Shown: positions 1 through 11,425 of the stretch, in pieces
Layout: each line of letters starts with the position of its first letter
Numbering within the stretch: the stretch's first letter is position 1
NCBI GenBank assembly: GCA_021018995.1
Contig: CM037597.1
Location: 9,065,299 to 9,129,298 of the forward strand
DNA from: Chloranthus sessilifolius
Taxonomy: Eukaryota; Streptophyta; Magnoliopsida; Chloranthales; Chloranthaceae
DNA length: 64,000 nucleotides
Direction of reading: 5' to 3'
Made by a program: the position numbers and the translations under genes
The notes under the pieces: model-generated
Told to the model about the DNA's origin: nothing
Seen by the model: the letters and a program-made list of their open reading frames with translations, nothing else
The model's database searches: none

Positions 1-289
1 CGCCCGTCAGTTACCGCCCGGATACCGGTCGGATAATTTTAAGGTCGTTCAGTGGTTGGGATGAAGAAAAAGGCTTACCGCATGGCTTCTAAGTGATTGA
101 ACATGAATGGATGCTAACGTCAGAGAATAATAAATGTGAAAGTAAAAATAATTATTACTTTTATTACCTCTATGAGTTTTTTCGTCATTTACTTCTCCAG
201 GATAACTGAAATTATTTTGGCAAAGTGTGTCAACAATCTACCACCACAAAATTAGAATTTTTTATCTTACATAATTAAAGTGTAATTTT
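1..289. other. AT-rich sequence, nothing recognised
   Basis: No open frame, terminal repeat or known family was recognised here. Confidence 0.5.
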
Positions 290-557
290 TTACTATGTTA
301 TGTGGCATTTATTTATGATCAATCTAACTGGGTTAGGAGGCAATACATCATTGGAAAATGTTTTAGTCAAAGAAATATATCCATAAGTGGATGTGAATCA
401 TCCGATTAACCAATTTGAGTAGTCATTAAAATTAAAACAATGATTGATATTAGAGTGCAGAGATTGGATGATTAAAACCTCTCAAAAAACTTGATTGTTA
501 GTTCCACTTCCTTTCAATCTAAGATCTATTACTTTGACGGTGTGGATCACCCACACC
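290..557. repeat. Dispersed repeat, second copy flanks the 10.5 kb hAT element
   Basis: This segment is similar to 9600-9680 joined to 20242-20440, i.e. to the sequence on either side of the large hAT insertion. Shared stretches include the text around 'tgttttag' and the 'ctttcaatct' block. It therefore serves as a natural empty-site relative for that insertion. The family itself is unidentified. Confidence 0.6.
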
Positions 558-726
558 TTAAGCCCATTGGCATAGCCATATAAAAGTGTGGGAAGCCCCC
601 ATTTAATTGTAGAGTTTCTATTAAGTAGAGATCTTATATAACTTTTATTTGTATATAAGCCCCCAAGCCCTCAAATTGACTCAAACCACCAGAGTTTTTA
701 TTAAATATGGTTCTTATATAATTTTT

Positions 727-2168
727 TGAGAAATTTGTATTTTCGGCCCTACAAGTTTGCTTATTTGCAGAAACGATCCTATAATTTGAAATTGTGCAAA
801 ATAGGCTCGCTCTAAGCCAAGCCGTTTTCACTTCAGCATTCACTTGTTTTTTAATTATATATATGTTTAATTTTCATTTTTTTTATTATCCATTTTTTCA
901 GTTCCGACTACAGTAGTGCTTACTCTCTTATAATTACGGGTCGTGATATTCGGTATTTTAAGCGCTATCTTAAGTGCTATTTTACGATAGCGGACGATAT
1001 TTTATGATAGTGATCGCTAACATATGATAGTGATCGCCAATATATGATAGATTTTAGGGTATGAATCTTATAATAGCAACCGTTATCTTAAGATGGCGAC
1101 CGCTATCTTACGATGGCAGTCTCTATTTTTTTAAGATAGCGGTAGCAGCCGCTAACTTTAAAAATAAAATAATAATAATAATAATTAAGATAGCGTTATA
1201 TTAGCGGCCGCTAACTTAAAAAAAAAAAAGAAAAAAAAAAAAAAAATTTTAAGATAACATTATGTTAGCGTCCGCTAACATACCGAAATAACAGTTGCTA
1301 ACTTTATATATATATTTTTTAAGATAGCGGCCGCTAACATACCGTAGCGAGCGCTAACTTACAAAAAAAAAAAAAAAAATTTAAAGATAATGGTATAACT
1401 TACCAAAAAAAAAAAAAAAAATTTTTTATTTTTTTTTAAGATAGCGGTCTGTTAGCGGGCACTATCTTAAACCGTAGCGGCCGCTAACTTTAAAAAAAAG
1501 AAAAAAAAAATATATTTTTATATTTTTTATTTTTTAAGATAGCAGTATGTTAGCGGCCGCTATCTTAAAATAGCGGCTGATATCTTAAAATATCGCCCGC
1601 TATCCTAAGATAGCGCCCGCTAACTTAAGATAGCGGCCGATACTTTAAGATAGCGCCCGCTAACTTAAAGAGTATGTTAGCGCCGCTATCTTAAAGAGTA
1701 TGTTAGCGGCCGCTATCTTAAAGAGTATGTTAGCGGCCGCTATCTTAAGATAGCGGCCGATATCTTAAGATATCGCCTGCTACTTTAAGATAGCGCTCGC
1801 TATCTTAAGATAGCGGCCGATATCCTAAGATAGCGCCCGCTACTTTAAGATGTCGGCAGCTATCTTACCTAGCCTGGTCTACCAACTATATATTAAAAAA
1901 GAGGGAAAATCAATATTTCATAAAGATAATGTAGTCGATATCTTACTTAAGTTATTGTAGTTTTCTGGACTATACCAATTATAGTCGAATATCGAAATTG
2001 TAATCCAAAAAAAAGTGTAAAAAAGGCAAATAAGCATAGGGAAGCATATATATAAGGGAAATGTGAAATCGGCTTAGCTTGGAACTGACATGTTATATAA
2101 GGATTGAAATTATAAGACCGTTTCTGCAAATACGCAAATTTATAAAGCCGAAATACAAATTTCTCCCC
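727..2168. mobile_element. Foldback element FB1
   Basis: The left arm (about 729-835) and right arm (about 2055-2165) are inverted copies about 110 bp long: the left begins GAGAAATTTGTATTTTCGG and the right ends with the inverse of GAGAAATTTGTATTTCGG. Both arms contain a TTTGCAGAAACG block and an AAGCCAAGCCGTTTTCAC-like block. The latter is also found in the arm of the foldback at 30982-32150, so the two belong to one wider group. No coding capacity. It sits inside the hAT element at 566-2274. Superfamily is probably Mutator-like by comparison with FB3, but no clean target duplication was found here. Confidence 0.7.
950..1870. repeat. Array of short palindromes built on TAGCGGCCGCTA
   Basis: About 900 bp consist of head-to-tail and inverted variants of a near-perfect palindrome whose fullest form is TTAAGATAGCGGCCGCTATC and whose core is TAGCGGCCGCTA. 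Variants include AGCGCCCGCTA, AGCGACCGCTA and ATATCGCCCGCTA, spaced by A- or T-runs (around 1209-1245, 1360-1430, 1490-1540). GC-rich cores in AT-rich spacers make the region able to form many hairpins. It fills the core of foldback FB1. Confidence 0.9.
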
Positions 2169-3063
2169 TTTTTTTATTTGTATATAAGCTTCCAAATTAA
2201 TGATAAAATATCTACTAATATTATATTTATTATTTGTAATCTCCACCAACAAAATTTCTGACTACGCCCCCTGCTTGAGCCCTCAAATGATATACCATCA
2301 TTTAAGATCATTTTGGTTCTTAAATGACGCCCACGAAATAAAAATTGATTGGTCTTCCGAGAAGGTTTCTCTTGGTGAAGGAGAAAGCCGTCAAAGACCT
2401 AAAAAGAATATAACAAAAAAAGTGCCAAGCCCAAACTACACATTAGCAAAGCTCTAATTAAAACTGATGGTGGACATACCTAAAATATGCCCAATCACGC
2501 TTAGATTAGAGCTAGATGGAGGCATCAAAGACTAATTCCTATTTGGATTTAGGTTAACGCCAAATTGAGCAAGACGATCCGCAACTTCGGTGCTTTCAAG
2601 AATAATGTAAATATCTTCTAAAATTGACGGCTATCATATATATATATACACACACACGGAGAGAGAGGCTCGGGAATATGCGTTTGGGCGTAGAGATATC
2701 TCGACGCTCATTGAAATGAGCACGATACGTAGCGTTCTTTTTATGAAGTGATGGGTGGCATGTGGCCACTTTACTAATTAGGGTTACACTTTTAAAAGTT
2801 CAATACTCTTCCAGCTGTCATTCTCGACTTTTTAAAACTTTTTTTCTTTTATCTATTTTTTCAAGAAAGTGCCAAACTTAATTTTTCATGTATATTGTAT
2901 TCAAAAAATGTGACGCCCGATAGTCAATCGCTAGTACATTGGGAACGAAGTGCCAACACCTCGAAACGAAGCGCCGACGTCCCTAAAACGAAACGCCAGC
3001 TCCCCTAAACGAGGCGCCGGTGCTTCGTTTAGGGGCGCTGGTGCTTCCAATAATTTTTTTTTT

Positions 3064-3531
3064 CCGAAACACTGACTCTCCTAACGAAGTGCCGACGCTT
3101 CGTTTTAGGGGTGTTGGCGCTTCCATAATTTTTTTTGTTGGAAGCGTCGGCGCCCCTAAACGAAGCACCGACGCTTCGTTTTAGGAGCGGTGAAGCTTTC
3201 ATAAAAGAATAAAATAAAATAAAAAATTAATTGAAGCGCTCTCCAGAGGTGCTAGCACTTCACTACCGAGCGCTTATATTTTTTAAGTAAAATATACCCG
3301 AAACACTGACTCTCCTAACGAAGCACCGACGCTTCGTTTTAGGGGCGTTGACGCTTCCATAATTTTTTTTTTTCCGAAGCATCGGCGCCCCTAAACGAAG
3401 CACTGATGCTTCGTTTTAGGAGCGGTGAAGCTTTCATAAAAAAAAATAAATTAATTGAAGCGCTCTCCAGAGGTGCTAGCACTTCACTACCGAGCGCTTA
3501 TATTTTTTAAGTAAAATATACCTGAAAAAGT
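3064..3531. repeat. 234-bp direct duplication inside the FB2a core
   Basis: The block starting ccgaaacactgactctcc at 3064 recurs at 3298 and the two units stay nearly identical to the gaaaaag at the edge of the right arm. Each unit contains two inverted forms of the GCGCCGACGCTTCG motif followed by the AGCGCTCTCCAGAGGTGCTA block. Confidence 0.85.
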
Positions 3532-3767
3532 AAAGCTGATACATTCTTAGAAAAAGAGAAAAGTGAGAAAAGAAAGAAACTTTAAAAACACTTATAAAAA
3601 AGTCAAGAATGACGGTTGAAAAGGAACTTTTAAAATATTTTAAAAGTTTAGCTCTAGTTAGTAAAGTGAGCGCTATGCCACCCATCACTTCACAAAAGAG
3701 GCACAACGATTCACACCCATATCAATTGGCGTAGAAATATCTCTACGCCCGAGCACATTTCCCCCTT

Positions 3768-3770
<3 letters not shown>

Positions 3771-3857
<87 letters not shown>
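3771..3857. repeat. (CA)n(TA)n(CA)n microsatellite
   Basis: A pure dinucleotide run, CA then TA then CA. The open frame across it is a simple-repeat artefact. Confidence 0.95.
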
Positions 3858-3859
<2 letters not shown>

Positions 3860-3995
3860 GTAAAAAGGTACGTGGATATTAAGACTTTTAAAAGATTGAA
3901 CTTGATTTTTAGACATCTATTGAATGGTTTGAGTTTTAGATATCTATTGGGCGATTTGAACATTAAAAAGATATAGTATTTCAAGTGTTATTTAC

Positions 3996-4951
3996 CATAG
4001 TGACAAATTTCGTTTTCGGTAATTTTTCGGTGGGGGATCCTTTTGGTACATTTCGGATTAATTTCGATAATTTCGAAAAAATTTCGAGGATTAAAAATAT
4101 ATAAAAAATATATTTAATATTTTTTTAAAAAATAAACAATTGATCCAAGCGGCCAAGCATAAAACTATAGAAGACAAATTGAATAAGGGTACAGTTATAC
4201 TCACCCAAAGGCTGCTTTTTCACCCCACCTCCTCCACTAGGCATGCATTGACCGCCTTTGATCAGATGGTGGAGGTCATTTTTCGTCCCCATCTTTTTCA
4301 CAGTTGATATATGGATCATGAGCGTACCATCAGACAGTCGTTTTTTTATTACACATGGTACACATCTAAAAAAGTGACGCTAACATCATGCTTGAGCGTG
4401 ATGGGGGTCATATGATTTTAGGGTCACTTTTGAGATGTGTGTCGCGTATAGTAAAAAATCGACCATCTAATGGTATCCCAACGATCCATAGATCCATTGT
4501 AAAGAAGATGGATACGAAAAACGACTTCCACCATCAGATTCAAGGGCAGACAATGATTACCAGCTGAAGAAGGTGAGGTGAGAAAACAACTAAGGGAGTG
4601 AGTATAATGGTACCCATTGTTGTTTTTTACAAACCATTTAGTTCCACATCGCTGAGGGGAAAAAACCACCACACTCTACCCACCTATATAATAGGTTCCA
4701 TTTCAAGGTAAGCATCCCATGCAACTTTGTGGTGACTGGTGAGCGCCACTTGTGGCTAAATTATCAATTTATTTGAAAAAAAAAAAATCATGGAAAAAAA
4801 TGTCGAAAATTTTGAAATTTACAGAAATTTCGTCGAAAAATATTGAAATTGCCGAAATTACCGAAAAGGGCTGAAATTTCTTCGAAATTTGACCCCCAAT
4901 TCGGCTATTTTCATGAAATTTCGTCGAATTTCGACGAAATTTGTCACTATG
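3996..4951. mobile_element. hAT-type element, family CATAGTGACAAATTTCG
   Basis: Ends are CATAGTGACAAATTTCG and its inverse CGAAATTTGTCACTATG, with inverted GAAATTTCG-rich subterminal sequence on both sides. Flanking octamers are ttatttac (3988-3995) and ttctttac (4952-4959), 7 of 8 identical. Two shorter relatives are at 36428-36765 and 47692-47976. The middle is occupied by a palindromic MITE. Confidence 0.85.
4185..4620. mobile_element. Palindromic MITE nested in the 3996-4951 element
   Basis: The two halves are inverted copies: GGTACAGTTATACTCACCC on the left pairs with GTGAGTATAATGGTACCC on the right, and inner blocks such as CATCAGATTCAAGGGC/CTTTGATCAGATGGTGG also pair. It belongs to the most frequent MITE type of the window (compare 8640-8940, 24155-24567, 34740-35065). 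No coding capacity. Confidence 0.7.
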
Positions 4952-6036
4952 TTCTTTACTATATTTATGATTTATTAAAGGATTAAAAAAAAAGATTTAT
5001 TACTATGTTTCATATGTTTTCATTATGTATAATTTAAAAAAAAATATTTTCTAATAGTTGATTGTAACCAGTAGCAAATCAATCAATTAAAACGCACAAC
5101 ATGTTGTCTTGATAATAATACATGGTATATATATATAGTTGGCATCAACACATTTTAGAGTACAAGCGGAACAACACCTAATAACTTCTCTGTGTGAATA
5201 AGAAGTAGGCATTAAGTTTGTCCAGACCAGATCGCACAACTTCCATACATCATCAATCGAAAGGAGGGGAAGCTTTTCTTGGAGACACCAGTGTGCTAGA
5301 TACGTTTCCATCTTTTTTGATTTTTTGAGGTGTCGTGAATTTGTGAAGAAAAAAGTGGGGAAATTATTATTCGTGAATTTGATTGAACAAGGGCTTTAAA
5401 CGAAAATTATGATTGGCTAGTCGATTAAAAGAGGGGTTGTGAATAATTTGTGAAATTCTCAAATAATTCTTAAAATTTATGATTTTTGGGAATAATTATA
5501 AAATTATTCTTTTTTTCAAATAATCGTGTATCATTTGCGACTTTTTAGAATAATCATAGAAAAGAAGAATATATTTCCTTATTATTTGATTAGACAAGGG
5601 TTTTAAATTGAAATTATGATTGGCTAGTCCATTAAAAGAGAGATCAGAAAGTTAAAAGAATAGGTCTTGTAGTTTAATATTCCCTCCATTATCATCAGAA
5701 ATCAAGCAAGACTAATATGAGGTTAATTAATTTTGATTTCGATAACTTTAGGGTTGCTGTTTAGTGACCTAGTTAGAAAAGGATTCTTTTTCAAAAAAAG
5801 GAAATATTGAAGAGGCTATTTAAAATCGATTTTAGTGTAATTTTATTTACGCATTTGGATGCTTATTAAAATCGCTTAGTCACGTCTGCAAAATCTGTGC
5901 TGTCACATAGATACTAAATAAATATTACTTTTATTTTTCTTTATTGATGTAGCGTGGAATGAGGAGAATAGAAAATTTAAAAATTTAGAATTTAAATATG
6001 AGTGAGATAAAAGAGTTGAGAATTATAGAACCCTAG

Positions 6037-6081
<45 letters not shown>

Positions 6082-6593
6082 CCAAGGAGGAGAGAGAGAG
6101 AGAAGAAACTATAGCACCGGCTCTTGCAACTTGTAAGCGACACTCTTCAATGGGGCACCGTGCGTTGAATGGAACTGATCGATCATTTGAGAATCTAAAA
6201 CAATAATCCATCATCCACATAGAAATCAAAACAATTTAAAAAAGAAAATTAAAAATTCATAGTGAGTCGCGATCAAAACAACAAAGTATAAAGAAAGAAT
6301 ACTTGAAACAAAGCAAGAGAAAGGTTGCTATTGATGCTATCTTGAAACCTTAAAGAGTTCGATGGTTAACTAAGATTTAGGGAGGAGAAAATATGGGTGC
6401 TCAAGAGTTTTATTTGTAGCAAATTAATAACTTAGATTAGGACTCTTACTATTTATGAGATATGAGATATTTAGGGGCAATTTAGCAAGTTTGATAGATT
6501 AGGACTATGAACGTGGGTTTTATTTGAGGGGCAATTTAGGCATGGACTTGTGGAAACAAAAATTGATATAAACTATTTTTGCTTTTATATATA
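4952..6593. other. AT-rich region with a 65-bp direct repeat
   Basis: No gene was recognised. A block around 'aattatgattggctagtc' occurs twice in direct orientation (about 5375-5437 and 5577-5643). A TA/GA microsatellite lies at 6037-6082. Confidence 0.6.
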
Positions 6594-6622
6594 CTAGTAA
6601 ACATGCACGTGCTTTGCACGTG
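6594..6622 (-). mobile_element. Possible Helitron 3' terminus
   Basis: On the minus strand a short hairpin (CACGTGCAAAGCACGTG) is followed after about eight bases by CTAG and then T, the arrangement of Helitron 3' ends (hairpin, then CTRR, inserted next to T). The 5' TC end could not be located, so the extent to the right is unknown and no Rep/helicase is visible. Confidence 0.4.
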
Positions 6623-6629
6623 TTGCTGT

Positions 6630-8635
6630 ATAAAATAATAATAATAATAATAATAATTTTATAAAATGAAAAAGGTTTATGGGTTCTAATGTATGGATGA
6701 ACTTATGCATTCAAACTTTAGATCATATGTCACGTGACACCTGATTCCAAGATAGTGTCTTTTTTGGGATCGTGTGCAATGTCACATATCATCTATTAAA
6801 AAATAAAATTTTTTTTTGTGGTCTAAACCTCGGCCAAAGTTTGGGGAATCATTTGAAGGTTAGGTTGACAAGTTTTTGCATGTAAAATATACAGAGATAA
6901 GGGGAATTATGGGAATTGAACTAAGCTAGGTTTGGTAAAGACATACACTGAAAAAATTGGAGCCAAATGTATAAACCTGAGAAGTATGGTGGAATGAAGA
7001 AATGATCCTAAAAGATGGAATGAAGAAATAGCCCGGAATGTGTTGAATGATATAGATGTTGATGCAATTTTACAGATTCCTATTTCCACTCGGAGGACTG
7101 AAGACAAACACGCCTAAACCTATGATAAGAAATAAATCCGTTAGAAGTGTATATAAAGTTGCTTAAAAGCTCATAGAAGATGCCAAATGATCAGCTAATA
7201 TTATAATTAATATAAAAAGTAATTACAAAAAATTCTAAAAAAATTTAATTTTTTTAACGAAAATTTCAATTTATTTTTCCAAAAACTGCGTTTTAAACTC
7301 AACTTTTCCAAAAAAACACGTAAACCCGTATTTTTTTCCGTTTATGATGATTAATATTTTTTTATTTTCAAATTTCATGCTTTTTTCTTGAAATTACCAA
7401 AATTTACCACTGTTTTTCATATATTTCCGAAGCCATTTTATTCCCGTACTTATATTGTTACTATGTTTGTGGGTATTGGGTCCTAGACCCCTATTTGGAA
7501 CGAGATCCATTTAGTTAATTTTTTGGAGAGAATTGTTACAGAAGTTATCTTTAATAAAAAATAAGGATAATTAAAAATTTATTTTCAAATAAAATTATAT
7601 ATTTATCTATTGATATTTTAGGGGACATTAAAGCAAGGGAAAATTTATTGAAAAAAGGCATTTTTGATATCTATGTCAAGTCAAATCAATGTCTGACCAC
7701 TTGATGGTACGACTATAATCTCTAGGTCAAGTGCGTGAAAGATTGGAATGAAAAACGTTCCTCATCATCCAATTCAAAGTAGTCAATAAGATTTAACATG
7801 GGTGCTTCCAAAGATTCGTAGGCATACTCTTGATGGTGGCTTTCACGCTTTTATAAATAGTATTCAAGTAATATTTTTATTTAATTTGTATTTATTTTAA
7901 AATAATAAAAATGTACCCAAAGAACATTTTTGATATTATATTAGATACATATGGGCCAACCTGACCCGATATAGACCAATGTTTGCCCACCTTAACTCAA
8001 TGTTTGACCCTATATACTATTTGTGATGCACATATATCGGAGGAGCTCTAACTATATCAGTCAATATGTATCCGATATGACTGATATTTAAAATCATGGT
8101 TTAATTAATTAAATATTTATGAAGTATTATCAACAGGTCGGTTGACTCCATAACTGACCAGTCTAATGGCAATAAAAATTTTGGTCTAAAGCCTTATCTA
8201 CTTATGCTCATCCAAAGAAAAATAAAATTAATTTTTTTTTTGTTAAAGATGGTTGAATAAAATAATATAGTGTCGTAAATGATAGAAATGAAAAAAAAAA
8301 AAAAAAAAAAAAAATTTGGCTACATTTGTACTACTTCTACAACTCACATCATCTAAATGGTCACATATCATTCACACTAAAATCACTCTAAATATATGGC
8401 GAATATACTATCCAATTCAAGCAATTTATTATCAACCTTTCATTTAATATAAACAATGACGTGTGTTTAAGTACTCGAATCTAATGGTTTGAATTATCTG
8501 ATATGTGCACTTTAATATGATTCGATCTTATTTTTAATGGCTTATATTAAAATTTATTAATGGGGACCAAGGTATCAAATTTGGTATCAGTATCACGTAT
8601 TGGTCCATCTTGAACCGATGAGTATCAGTCGATAT
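6630..8635. other. AT-rich intergenic sequence with MITE fragments
   Basis: No coding region was recognised. Around 7680-7855 there is a half copy of the palindromic MITE type (fragments resembling 'gattggaatgaaaaacg'). Poly-A at 8288-8314. Confidence 0.5.
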
Positions 8636-8639
8636 TGTA

Positions 8640-8940
8640 TCGGTGAAAAAATTGTTGATTGCTTCGAATCAGACGATGGAGTTTGTTTTTCATCCCTATT
8701 TTTCACACAATAGATCCTGATATCATGGCACCCCTATCAGATGGTCACATATTGATTTCACGTGGCACACATCCAAAAGTGACGGTCTGATAGGTACGCC
8801 CACAGTCACTATTAGTTTTGGGGAAGTGTGCCATGTGGAATCATGATTTGATCGTTTGATAAGGGCACCATGATATCAAGATCTGGAAGGTTGGGAAGAA
8901 AAATGATCTCCATCATCTGATTCAAGGCAGTCAACTGCCT
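8640..8940. mobile_element. Palindromic MITE
   Basis: The left half (GAATCAGACGATGGAG, then ATAGATCCTGATATCATGGC) and the right half (ACCATGATATCAAGATCTGG, then CATCATCTGATTCAAGG) are inverted copies around a centre near 8790. Same type as 4185-4620, 24155-24567 and 34740-35065. No coding capacity. Confidence 0.75.
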
Positions 8941-9099
8941 TTTATATTGATGATACTATGTTCTTCACAAGTTTAATGGGTGTAAATAATGCTACTCTAA
9001 GTAGATAATCCTTTAGAGTCCTACAAAGTAAGGAGTCTTGGTGAAATTATGGAGCTCGAGATTTACATTCTCGAGAGTCTTGGCGTTTAGCTTGAAGAC

Positions 9100-9245
9100 T
9101 CTCAGTCTAATTAGGGATACATAAGGAAGAACATGATGGTAGATAGAGTAGTTTAAGGGTATTTTGTTACTAAAGTGTGAAAACACTCAAAGTGACAAAA
9201 ATATGAGATTTATTCGTGCTTTTATAATAGTAGTAAAGATTAGGA
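9100..9245. repeat. Dispersed repeat R1, copy 1
   Basis: The block from 'gggatacataaggaagaaca' to 'cgtgcttttataatagtag' recurs at 20823-20948 and 21664-21782. The family is unidentified; copy 3 ends exactly at the (TA)n run that begins at 21782. Confidence 0.7.
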
Positions 9246-9400
9246 TATAATTATAATAAAATTAATTTTTTTTATCAAAAAGGTATTTTTTATATTTTAA
9301 GAGATAGTGGTTTGACCACATTTGGTGTTTAAATGATCTTTTACCATTAATGTTTAAAATGGTGTCACACCATTGAAGTGTCATTTGCTATTACGACAAG

Positions 9401-9595
9401 CATGGATCAAAATTTCGGCCAAAACGTTTCGGTTTTGGGCATGCCTGAAACAAAAATGAAATCGAAACCAAAATCCAAGTCCAGATTTGTATAGACTCCA
9501 AAATTTCACCCGAAATTCATATTTTCGGCCAAAATTTTATATTTCGGTTCCGGTAATGCCGGAAATTGAAATCCAACCTGATATTTTGATCCTTG
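9401..9595. mobile_element. Short hAT MITE
   Basis: The 195-bp element begins CATGGATCAAAATTTCGG and ends ATATTTTGATCCTTG. Flanking octamers acgacaag (9393-9400) and aagacaag (9596-9603) match at 7 of 8. The termini are those of the 10.5 kb hAT element that begins 93 bp downstream, so it is probably a deletion derivative of the same family. Confidence 0.88.
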
Positions 9596-10439
9596 AAGAC
9601 AAGTGGAGCACATTTAAGATCAATCTAACCTTCCAGGGTGGCAATCCATAATTACTAAATGTTTTAGCCCAAGAATTAGGCTCATAGGCATGGATCAAAA
9701 TATCGTCCGATACCGATGCATATTGGTTTCGGACCCCGATGGTACGATACAATGGCATTGTATCGTACCCCTTAAAAAAATAGAATATTATCGGCCGATA
9801 CGGCCAATGTATCGGCCGATATGTATCGGCCGTATCGTCCGATAACATTGTTGTTATAAAAAGTAAAAAAAAATAATCAAATTATCGGACGATACAGGCA
9901 ATTTATCGCTCGTATCGTCCGATAATTTGAAATTATCGGACGGGCCCATGTACTTTTGTAACAAGATTTTTAGCCCCTTTTTACAGAATTTTGTCTCCCA
10001 AATAGTATCTAAGTAGTGCCTTTATTTTTTTATACCTGCAAATAATGTCTAAATAGTAAATATTCCCTTTAATATTTTACTTGCAAAAATAGTATCTAAA
10101 TAGTAAATATTCCCTTTACTTGCAAAAATAGTCTCCACTCCCTTCGGTTCATTCTACACCTTCTTCTTTCTCAGGCTCCCATGGTTCATTCTACACCTGT
10201 AAAAGCAAACTAAACTAATTTTATAAGCCACCGGAGGCAAGAGAGACGAGATCTTAACCACCGGAGATGAGATCTTACACACATTTTCGCCAGATTTTTA
10301 AGAGAATGTAATATTTTTCAACATAGAACTTGTATTTTTATGAGTATATTTATCATTTTTATGGGTAGATCTATCATATTTATGGGTAGATCTATCAAAA
10401 TATATGATTTATTTATAATTTTGTGCTAGATCTTAAAAA

Positions 10440-11424
10440 ATGTGCTAGTTATTAATATATGCTAATATATGGTTTATTTACATTTTTAAATTAGGTTTAC
10501 TTACTAATTTTACTAATATTTTTACTAAATTAGGTTTGTTTATTTACTAATTTTAAAATTGTGTTATTAAATTAAGTTTACTTACTAATTTGACTAATTT
10601 TTTTACTAAATTAGGTTTATTTATTTACTAATTTTAAAATTGTGTTATTAAATTAGGTTTACTTACTAATTTCACTAATTTTTTTACTAAATTAGGTTTA
10701 TTTATTTACTAATTTTAAAATTGTGTTACTAAATTAGATTTACTTACTAATTTTACTAAATTAGATTTTTTTATTTACTAATTTTATTAATTCTACTAAT
10801 TTTTTTAAAACTATACTAAACTAATTTTAAAAAACTAAAATAAACTAATTTTAAAACTAAACTAAACTAATTTTAAAACTAATTTTTTAAATCTAACTAA
10901 ACTAATTTTAAAACTAAACTCTAAACTAATTTTAAAACTAAACTAATTTTAAATTTAATTTTTTAAAACTAACTAAACTAATTTTTAAACTAAACTAAAC
11001 TATTTAAAAACTAATTTTAAAACTAAACCGTAAACTAAACTAAGCTAATTTTAAAACTAATTTTTAAAAACTAACTAAACTAATTGTAAAGCTAAACTAA
11101 ACTAATTTTAAAACTAAACCCTAAACTAATTTTAAAACTAATTTTTTAGAACTAACTGAACTAATTTTAAAACTAAACTAAACTAATTTTAAAACTAAAC
11201 CCTAAACTAAACTAAACTAATTTTTAAACAAAATTTTAAAAACTAACTAAACTAATTTTAAAGCTAAACAAAACTAATTTTAAAACTAAACCCTAAACTA
11301 ATTTTAAAACTAATTTTTTGAAACTAACTAAACTAATTTTAAAACTAAACCCTAAACTAAACTAAACTAATTTTAAAACTAATTTTTTAAAGCTAACTAA
11401 ACTAATTTTAAAACTAAACTAAAC
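10440..11424. repeat. Low-complexity array of AAACTAAACTAATTTTAAA units
   Basis: About 1 kb of imperfect 20-35 bp units made of ACTAAACTAATTTTAAAACT; to the left it grades into TTTACTAAATTAGG units. It belongs to the 5' part of the hAT element and is cut by the right edge of the gypsy insertion at 11426. No coding sense on either strand. Confidence 0.85.
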
Positions 11425-11425
11425 T

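Larger units (their letters stand above)
566..2274. mobile_element. Non-autonomous hAT-type element, interrupted by a foldback element
   Basis: The left end (ATTGGCATAGCCA) and the right end (ACTACGCCCCCTG) match the two ends of the shorter copy at 22801-23117. Flanking 8-bp repeats are ttaagccc (558-565) and ttgagccc (2275-2282), 7 of 8 identical, as expected for hAT target duplication. The left part (566 to about 725) and right part (about 2165-2274) align with the uninterrupted copy; everything between is a later insertion. No transposase is visible. Confidence 0.75.
2640..3860. mobile_element. Foldback element FB2, copy a
   Basis: The left arm (about 2665-2920) and right arm (about 3490-3765) are inverted copies of each other: both contain the GGGCGTAGAGATAT end block, the GAAGTGATGGGTGGCAT block, an ACTTTACTAA block and a CT/GA-rich stretch. 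The core is GC-rich and palindromic, based on CGAAGCGCCGACGCTTCG. A second copy lies at 21.89-22.68 kb. Both outer edges touch microsatellites ((TA)n(CA)n at 2637-2656; (CA)n(TA)n at 3771-3857). No coding capacity. Confidence 0.8.

Noticed and set aside
3685-3984. 99-aa open frame with a Tyr/Ile and Cys/Val repeat
   Set aside because: It is the translation of a TA/CA microsatellite; no protein family.
10440-11424. Possible interstitial telomere (several CCCTAAA motifs)
   Set aside because: The motif appears only sporadically inside ACTAAACTAATTTT units; there is no run of consecutive CCCTAAA repeats.
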